DNA of 7,460 nucleotides, taken from contig JAQUZV010000106.1 of NCBI GenBank assembly GCA_028691155.1, forward strand, positions 1 to 7,460, given 5' to 3'. A model generated the notes under the pieces. The model did not search any database, was not told the DNA's origin, and was given only the letters and a program-made list of their open reading frames with translations. Position 1 is the stretch's first letter. Each line of letters begins with the position of its first letter. This DNA is from Victivallales bacterium (lineage in GTDB: Bacteria > Verrucomicrobiota > Lentisphaeria > Victivallales > SZUA-371). Position numbers and translations under genes: made by a program. Shown piece after piece: positions 1 to 4,252 of the stretch.

Positions 1-1
1 T

Positions 2-340
2 TCCCTGGTGGATAAAAAAATACTGAAGCGGGTCGAGGAAAAAATTCTCTGGTTTATTCCCTGTCGCCGTTATCCGGTCGTCGATGAACAGGAAGTTACC
101 GATGTGGAACGGCGTCTGCGCAAACTGTTGGAAAGCGATGCCATTCCGGATCCGCGCGAGGCGGTGTTGGTTTCGTTGGTGCATGTCTGCGGTCTGTTTC
201 ATGAAATTCTGTCGCCGCGGGAATACAATCGCCTGTTGCCCCGGATCGAACAGATCGCCAAAATGGATATGATCGGGCAGAAAGTTATTGAACTGGTGAT
301 TCAGATCAATGATTTCGCCAACCTGCCGCCGTTTGTCTGA
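2..340 (+). CDS. GPP34 (GOLPH3-like) family protein, 3' end only
   Basis: This is the C-terminal part (about 112 residues) of a gene whose start lies before the window. The frame is open to the left edge, and the GTG at 8 has no room for a visible ribosome binding site, so I treat the gene as 5'-partial. Features that resemble the C-terminal half of GPP34/GOLPH3 proteins are a basic helix (DKKILKRVEEKILW), a YPVVDEQEVTDVERRLRKLL segment, and then IPDPREAVLVSLVHVCGLFHEIL with its proline-aspartate turn and hydrophobic helix. Eukaryotic GOLPH3 is a peripheral Golgi membrane protein that binds phosphatidylinositol-4-phosphate. Bacterial members are mostly uncharacterised, so no lipid ligand should be assumed. 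The gene ends at a TGA, and a probable terminator about 60 bases later separates it from coaD. The family call rests on pattern recall and needs a profile search. Confidence 0.6.
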   Translation, partial: SLVDKKILKRVEEKILWFIPCRRYPVVDEQEVTDVERRLRKLLESDAIPDPREAVLVSLVHVCGLFHEILSPREYNRLLPRIEQIAKMDMIGQKVIELVIQINDFANLPPFV

Positions 341-341
341 C

Positions 342-357
342 CGATCCGGCGGGATCG
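342..357 (+). repeat. Short perfect hairpin just after the GPP34-like gene
   Basis: CGATCC (342-347) and GGATCG (352-357) form a perfect 6-bp stem with a GGCG loop, starting two bases after the stop codon at 338-340. No T-run follows it, so it is not a classical intrinsic terminator by itself. It could protect the 3' end of the message or slow RNA polymerase before the better terminator at 401-424. Confidence 0.4.
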
Positions 358-400
358 CAGTGGTAACTGGCAGCCTGCAGACGGAATAATACCGCTAATT

Positions 401-424
401 AATCCCTAACCGGGGTTGTTTTTT
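401..424 (+). terminator. Probable intrinsic terminator after the GPP34-like gene
   Basis: AATCCC (401-406) pairs with GGGGTT (412-417) as a 6-bp stem with one G-U pair and a five-base loop (TAACC). A G and then six T's follow at 419-424. This is the expected shape of a rho-independent terminator on the + strand. It would end the upstream transcript before coaD. The stem is short, so termination may be partial. Confidence 0.55.
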
Positions 425-449
425 GACCGAAAATGATTAGGTTTATATG
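423..449 (+). promoter_or_regulatory. Possible sigma70-type promoter for coaD
   Basis: TTGACC (423-428) matches five of six bases of the -35 consensus. TATATG (444-449) matches four of six of the -10 consensus. The spacer is 15 bases, shorter than the preferred 17. The site lies directly after the terminator T-run and would give a leader of roughly 110 bases before coaD. The position is sensible but the match is only moderate. Confidence 0.35.
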
Positions 450-552
450 CCGTGGCGACGGAAAGGATGACCGTGGCAGCGGCAGTCGTGACCGGCAGGA
501 TGGGTTCATGATACGCGGCATACCGGTAAGCCGCATGCGGATAACAACTTCT

Positions 553-559
553 GGAAGAG
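553..559 (+). promoter_or_regulatory. Ribosome binding site that sets the coaD start
   Basis: GGAAGAG lies five bases before the ATG at 565. The same frame is open back to an ATG at 433, but only the 565 start has a good Shine-Dalgarno sequence. It also places the YPGSFDP motif near residue 11, as in other CoaD proteins. Confidence 0.65.
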
Positions 560-564
560 CAACA

Positions 565-1074
565 ATGACAGACAACAAGCAGCGCAGCGTATTATATCCC
601 GGCAGCTTCGATCCCTTGACCAACGGCCATCTCGATCTGATCCGTCGGGCCAGTTTGCTTTTTGACGCCGTTTATGTGGCGGTGGCGGTCAATCATGACA
701 AAAAAGCGATGTTTTCAACGGAAGAACGTATTGCCATGATTCGGGAGTCCTGTCGCGATTTGGGCGACAAGGTGCATCCGGTGTCATTCGATGGATTGGC
801 GGTGGATGCGGTGGAGCGGTTTCAGGTTTCGGCGCTTTTGCGTGGATTGCGGGCGTTTTCCGATTTTGAATTCGAACTGCAGATGGCCTTGATGAATCGT
901 AAATTGCGCGAAGATTGCGAAACTTTATTTATGATGCCGAGTCAGGGAAATTCCTTTATCAGTTCCCGATTGATTAAGGAAATTGCCCAGTGCGGCGGCG
1001 ATTTCAACATGTTCGTGCCCGCTCCGGTGGCGGCACGTTTGCAGGCCAAACTGGGACTTGCGCCGAAACGGTAA
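565..1074 (+). CDS. coaD: Phosphopantetheine adenylyltransferase (PPAT, CoaD)
   Basis: CoaD transfers an adenylyl group from ATP to 4'-phosphopantetheine, giving dephospho-CoA and pyrophosphate. This is the penultimate step of cytosolic CoA synthesis. From the 565 start the protein has 169 residues, close to the usual 160. It shows the nucleotidyltransferase signature YPGSFDPLTNGHLDLI with TNGH at residues 19-22. RGLRAFSDFEFELQMALMNRKL (about 93-114) is the adenine and phosphopantetheine binding region, and FISSRLIKEIAQCGGD (131-146) is the second nucleotide-binding motif. All three align by eye with E. coli CoaD. The yceD-family gene follows after 15 bases, so the two are probably cotranscribed. 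CoA made here supplies acetyl-CoA and malonyl-CoA for the fatty acid genes downstream. Confidence 0.96.
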   Translation: MTDNKQRSVLYPGSFDPLTNGHLDLIRRASLLFDAVYVAVAVNHDKKAMFSTEERIAMIRESCRDLGDKVHPVSFDGLAVDAVERFQVSALLRGLRAFSDFEFELQMALMNRKLREDCETLFMMPSQGNSFISSRLIKEIAQCGGDFNMFVPAPVAARLQAKLGLAPKR

Positions 1075-1089
1075 TTACGGAGAACTACG

Positions 1090-1560
1090 ATGATTAAGAT
1101 TCCGATTCATGTTTTAAATGCCGGGTGGACGAATTTCGACGGCGTGGAACCGGCCTCCTTTCTGGAAGTAGGGGATACGGAAACAATGCGTTTTCCGGCC
1201 GAGGTGAAATATGCCCTGAAGGTGCAGTTGGTCAACAACGGAGTGCTGGTGGAAGGTCGGGTGTCGACCTGGATAAGGGCGCAATGTGGGCGTTGCCTGG
1301 TCGAGTTCGAGCGGGAAATCGTCAATGACGGGGTCTGTCATTTTTATGAAGATCCGCCTCAGGATGTGTTGGATATTTCCGAAGATATTCGCGAGGATCT
1401 GCTGCTGGCGATTCCGGGCAATCCGCTCTGTGATGAAAATTGCCGGGGATTGTGTCCGGATTGCGGGGCCAATTTGAATGAAAAAGAGTGCGGCTGCCGA
1501 GGGCGAAGTACTAATTCCGGCATCTGGAAAGATTTGGATGATTTAAAATTTGAAAAATAA
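1090..1560 (+). CDS. yceD: YceD/DUF177 family protein (23S rRNA accumulation factor)
   Basis: This 156-residue protein fits the YceD (DUF177) family, whose gene often sits just before rpmF. Family members in E. coli and plants are linked to normal 23S rRNA accumulation, but the biochemical activity is not known. The central CGRC pair is at residues 66-69 in CGRCLVEFEREI. The C-terminal cysteine-rich segment (114-136) contains CDENC, GLCPDCGANLN and CGC, so it may bind a metal. An acidic stretch, EDPPQDVLDISEDIREDLLL, lies between them, as is usual for the family. The start is supported by GGAG at 1079-1082, seven bases before the ATG. The gene follows coaD by 15 bases and is separated from rpmF by a 149-base leader that has its own probable promoter. 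Confidence 0.88.
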   Translation: MIKIPIHVLNAGWTNFDGVEPASFLEVGDTETMRFPAEVKYALKVQLVNNGVLVEGRVSTWIRAQCGRCLVEFEREIVNDGVCHFYEDPPQDVLDISEDIREDLLLAIPGNPLCDENCRGLCPDCGANLNEKECGCRGRSTNSGIWKDLDDLKFEK

Positions 1561-1569
1561 TTTTATAAT
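1542..1569 (+). promoter_or_regulatory. Probable internal promoter for rpmF-plsX-fabH
   Basis: A perfect -10 hexamer TATAAT lies at 1564-1569. TTTAAA at 1542-1547 matches four of six bases of the -35 consensus, with a 16-base spacer. The -35 lies inside the last codons of the yceD-family gene. Transcription would start near 1576 and give a leader of about 135 bases before rpmF. This allows L32 and the lipid genes to be expressed apart from coaD. Confidence 0.5.
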
Positions 1570-1575
1570 GCTACA

Positions 1576-1709
1576 TTTACAGTTCTGTTCCGGCTTGGGC
1601 CGGCAGGGAAGAATAACAGGCCGGGCGGCGAAGACCGACGAAAGCAATTTTCGCTGCATTTAATTAATGATACCGGTGGTGAAAATTAATTTATTAGGAG
1701 ATTGATAAA
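1576..1709 (+). promoter_or_regulatory. Structured rpmF leader with ribosome binding site
   Basis: The gap before rpmF holds several inverted repeats. CCGGC (1590-1594) and GCCGG (1599-1603) form a 5-bp stem with loop TTGG. It is framed by CTGTT (1585-1589) and AACAG (1615-1619). CGAAA (1639-1643) pairs with TTTCG (1649-1653). AATTAAT (1662-1668) pairs with ATTAATT (1685-1691) and ends five bases before the strong Shine-Dalgarno AGGAG (1696-1700), which is nine bases from the ATG. No coding region is evident. The leader could be a site of translational control for L32 and the genes behind it, but that is inference. Confidence 0.35.
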
Positions 1710-1895
1710 ATGGCCGTTCCAAAAAGAAAAATGTCGAAGATGAAGCTCCGCACCCGTAAGGCGGCGAATCGTTATAAAGGCGTGCAGGTATATCATTGCA
1801 CCAACTGCGGAGCGGCAGTGCAGCCGCATCGTGTCTGCTCCGCCTGTGGCTTCTATAAAGGCAAACAGGTCCTTACGGTAGAAGACAATCAGTAA
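1710..1895 (+). CDS. rpmF: 50S ribosomal protein L32 (zinc-ribbon form)
   Basis: This is a 61-residue basic protein of the bacterial L32 family (bL32), a component of the large ribosomal subunit. It begins with MAVPKRKMSKMKLRTRKAANR, the usual N-terminal signature. It carries a complete zinc ribbon with cysteines at 30, 33, 43 and 46 (CTNC and CSAC), followed by GFYKGKQVL. Because all four cysteines are present, this is the zinc-binding form. The start has a clear AGGAG at 1696-1700. plsX follows after only two bases, so translation of the two genes is probably coupled. Confidence 0.97.
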   Translation: MAVPKRKMSKMKLRTRKAANRYKGVQVYHCTNCGAAVQPHRVCSACGFYKGKQVLTVEDNQ

Positions 1896-1897
1896 TT

Positions 1898-2932
1898 ATG
1901 AAAATCGCCGTTGATGCAATGGGGGGCGATTTTGCTCCCGCCAACATTCTGGAAGGCGCGGCTTTGGCATTGTCGAAGTTGGATTGGCTGGATGAACTGG
2001 TGTTGGTTGGTCATCAGGAAAAAATTGCATTTTACATGGACAAGCTGGAATTGTCCTGGCACCCGAAAGTCAGGAAAGTCCATGCGGCGAGCGTAGTTGA
2101 AATGCGGGATCCGTCGACCGCGGTTTTGCGCGGCAAACGTGATTCTTCGATGACGGTATGTGCCAAGTTGTTGCGCGATAGGGAAGTCGATGCCATCGTC
2201 AGCGCCGGTCATACCGGTGCGGCAGTTGCTTCTTCCACGGTACTGGCCCGGACATTGCCGGGCATCGACCGGCCCGCAATTGCTACCATAATGCCGAATA
2301 TGCAGGGCCGGTTCGTTTTGATCGACGCCGGAGCCAATACCGACTGCAAGCCGTTTAATCTGGCACAGTTCGCGATTATGGGCGAATGTTATTATCGCCT
2401 GGTTTTCGGCGTGGAAAACGCCCGGGTCGGATTGCTGAGCGTCGGTGGTGAAGATATCAAGGGCAATGAAGTAACCAAGGAAACGTTCAAGTTGCTGTCC
2501 GGGATGCCGCTTAATTTCATCGGCAACGTGGAAGGAAATACCATTTTTGAAGGCGCGGCCGATGTGGTGGTTTGTGATGGCTTTATCGGCAACGTGTTGC
2601 TGAAAAGTTGCGAAGGTCTGGCGCGTACCGTCATGTATTGGCTGAAGGATGCTTTTACCAAGGATCCGATCCGAAAGACCGGCGCGATGCTGGCCAAGAA
2701 CGCGTTTCGGGACTTGAAAGAGATCGGCGACGCCGATTCCTGCGGCGGTGCGCCGTTGCTGGGTATCAACGGCGTCTGTATTATCGGACACGGTTCTTCT
2801 TCGCCGAAAGCGGTTTATAATGCGATTAGAGTGGCCGGGGAATCGGTCAAATACCGCATGAATGATATGATCGTCAAACGCATTGCGGAATGCGGGATAA
2901 ATCTGGAAAAAAAGAATTTGGCCGAGGGATAA
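1898..2932 (+). CDS. plsX: Phosphate acyltransferase PlsX
   Basis: PlsX converts acyl-ACP and inorganic phosphate to acyl-phosphate, the donor used by PlsY to acylate glycerol-3-phosphate in phospholipid synthesis. It is a peripheral protein at the inner face of the membrane. The 344-residue length is typical. Conserved blocks are the start MKIAVDAMGGDFAP, SAGHTGAAVASS (102-113), LIDAGANTDCKP (141-152), GNVEGNTIF (209-217), DVVVCDGFIGNVLLKS (222-237) and GGAPLLGINGVCIIGHGSSS (283-302). The ATG at 1898 is fixed by that first motif. No strong Shine-Dalgarno is seen there, which fits translational coupling to rpmF two bases upstream. fabH follows after 39 bases. Confidence 0.97.
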   Translation: MKIAVDAMGGDFAPANILEGAALALSKLDWLDELVLVGHQEKIAFYMDKLELSWHPKVRKVHAASVVEMRDPSTAVLRGKRDSSMTVCAKLLRDREVDAIVSAGHTGAAVASSTVLARTLPGIDRPAIATIMPNMQGRFVLIDAGANTDCKPFNLAQFAIMGECYYRLVFGVENARVGLLSVGGEDIKGNEVTKETFKLLSGMPLNFIGNVEGNTIFEGAADVVVCDGFIGNVLLKSCEGLARTVMYWLKDAFTKDPIRKTGAMLAKNAFRDLKEIGDADSCGGAPLLGINGVCIIGHGSSSPKAVYNAIRVAGESVKYRMNDMIVKRIAECGINLEKKNLAEG

Positions 2933-2960
2933 TTATTCCCGCGGGCGATTCGTTTGAGTC

Positions 2961-2965
2961 AGGGG
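2961..2965 (+). promoter_or_regulatory. Ribosome binding site that sets the fabH start
   Basis: AGGGG lies six bases before the ATG at 2972. The frame also has a TTG at 2954, but that would put the Shine-Dalgarno sequence inside the gene. The 2972 start gives MGIRIAGTGSYVPE, the normal FabH N-terminus. Confidence 0.6.
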
Positions 2966-2971
2966 TGCATA

Positions 2972-3964
2972 ATGGGTATCAGAATTGCCGGAACCGGATC
3001 GTATGTTCCGGAAAAGATTTTGACGAATTTCGACCTGGAAAAGATGGTGGAAACTTCAGACGAGTGGATACGGACCAGAACCGGAATGAAAGAGCGGCAT
3101 ATTGCGGCGCCGGATCAGGCCTGTTCCGATCTCGCCAGCCAGGCGGCCCTCAACGCTCTTGACATGGCCGGCTTAACGGCGGACGAACTTGATTTTCTTA
3201 TCGTGGCCACGATTACCAATGATAAGGTTTTCCCCAGTACGGCCTGTATTGTGCAACGTAAGATCGGGGCGTCGAATGCCGGATGTCTGGATATCGAAGC
3301 GGCCTGTTCCGGTCTGCTTTACGGTATGGAACTGGCCTCCGGTTTGATTCGCGGTCATAAAAAAGGCAAGTATCGCAATATTCTGGTGATCGGTTCGGAA
3401 AAATTGTCCAATCTGGTGGACTGGGAAGACCGCAACACCTGCGTCCTGTTCGGCGACGGGGCTTCCGCGCTGATTCTTCAGGCCACGGATGACGACGATG
3501 ATTTGATTGTGGCTTCGGAAGTCAAAGCCGACGGCAATTACGGCGATATTCTGCAGATTCCGGCCGGCGGTTCCGCCTGTCCCACGACCCACGAAACGCT
3601 TGATAAAAAAATGCATTATATGCAGATGGCCGGTCAGGATGTCTTCAAGCAGGCGGTTCCGGCGATGGTCGGTTCCTGTAAAAATGTTTTGGCGCAGGCC
3701 GGAGTTTCCCCGGACGAAGTGGCCTGGCTGGTGCCGCATCAGGCCAATTTCCGCATTATGAAAGCGGTGGCTTCCCGCGTGGGCATTCCCGAAGAGCGGG
3801 TTTATATCAACATTGAAAAATACGGCAATACTTCGGCGGCGACCGTGGGGTTGTGCCTGGATGAAATGGTGCGCGGCAATCAGGTCAAACCCGGCGATTA
3901 TTTGTTGTTGACGGCTTTCGGCGGCGGCCTGACCTGGGCCTCCGTCTTGTTGAAATGGTGTTGA
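2972..3964 (+). CDS. fabH: Beta-ketoacyl-ACP synthase III (FabH)
   Basis: FabH condenses a starter acyl-CoA, normally acetyl-CoA, with malonyl-ACP and so begins type II fatty acid synthesis in the cytosol. The 330-residue protein has the full Cys-His-Asn catalytic triad: Cys112 in DIEAACSGLLYG, His256 in WLVPHQANFRIM and Asn286 in EKYGNTSAATVG. The N-terminal block GTGSYVPEKILTNFDLEKMVETSDEW continues into IRTRTGMKERHIA, and the C-terminal block is LLTAFGGGLTWASVLLKW. Both are standard for FabH. An acidic run DDDDD (173-177) sits in a variable segment and is unremarkable. The gene is last in the rpmF-plsX-fabH run, where it links fatty acid initiation with the PlsX step. Starter preference cannot be read from the sequence by eye. 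Confidence 0.97.
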   Translation: MGIRIAGTGSYVPEKILTNFDLEKMVETSDEWIRTRTGMKERHIAAPDQACSDLASQAALNALDMAGLTADELDFLIVATITNDKVFPSTACIVQRKIGASNAGCLDIEAACSGLLYGMELASGLIRGHKKGKYRNILVIGSEKLSNLVDWEDRNTCVLFGDGASALILQATDDDDDLIVASEVKADGNYGDILQIPAGGSACPTTHETLDKKMHYMQMAGQDVFKQAVPAMVGSCKNVLAQAGVSPDEVAWLVPHQANFRIMKAVASRVGIPEERVYINIEKYGNTSAATVGLCLDEMVRGNQVKPGDYLLLTAFGGGLTWASVLLKWC

Positions 3965-4067
3965 ATCGGCGCTGACGGCAACGGTGGCGCTTCACGTTCC
4001 GGAGCCGGGTCGGATTGCCGACGGTAACCAGGACCGGTTGAACGCGAGGCCTATAATTTATTATCAA

Positions 4068-4111
4068 GGGAAAAGATCGGAATAAAGATGATTTTATTCC
4101 CGTTTTTTCCC
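4068..4111 (+). terminator. Bipartite hairpin terminator in the fabH convergent gap
   Basis: GGAATAAA (4079-4086) pairs perfectly with TTTATTCC (4093-4100) around a GATGAT loop, followed by CG and six T's (4103-4108). An outer stem, GGGAAAA (4068-4074) with TTTTCCC (4105-4111), frames it across a four-by-four internal loop. The inner hairpin plus T-run is the likely terminator for fabH. On the - strand the inner stem is followed by GATC and four T's, so it may also act on the convergent gene. The stem is rather AT-rich. Confidence 0.55.
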
Positions 4112-4134
4112 TGTTCCTTTCCAAAAACCGTGTA

Positions 4135-4154
4135 GGAAAAACATCCCTTTTTCC
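4135..4154. repeat. AT-rich inverted repeat in the convergent gap
   Basis: GGAAAAA (4135-4141) and TTTTTCC (4148-4154) form a perfect 7-bp stem with a six-base loop. It lies between the ends of fabH and the large - strand gene and could be a second terminator element for either. Neither side has a clean T-run directly after the stem. The rest of the 288-base gap (3965-4252) shows no plausible gene. Confidence 0.35.
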
Positions 4155-4252
4155 GCGTTTGATCGTCTGCTGCCGCAACCAGCAATGACGGCCGCCGTTT
4201 TATCTCCGCGCCCCGCCGCCGGCTCGCAAGGAAACCGTTCCGCAAGCTCGGT

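Noticed and set aside
433..564. N-terminal extension of coaD from an ATG at 433
   Set aside because: The extra 44 residues are Arg and Gly rich and unlike any CoaD N-terminus. The ATG at 565 has a good ribosome binding site, and the predicted promoter overlaps the extension.
1889..2791. Long 300-codon open frame on the - strand over plsX
   Set aside because: plsX on the + strand is certain from its motifs. The antisense product is rich in Gln, Arg and His and low in recognisable motifs, which is typical of a mirror frame.
2926..2940. GGGA/TCCC inverted repeat at the end of plsX as a terminator
   Set aside because: Only four base pairs form and no T-run follows. fabH begins 39 bases after plsX and is expected to be cotranscribed.
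3173..3739. 188-codon open frame on the - strand over fabH
   Set aside because: It is the shadow of fabH, whose catalytic triad is intact on the + strand.
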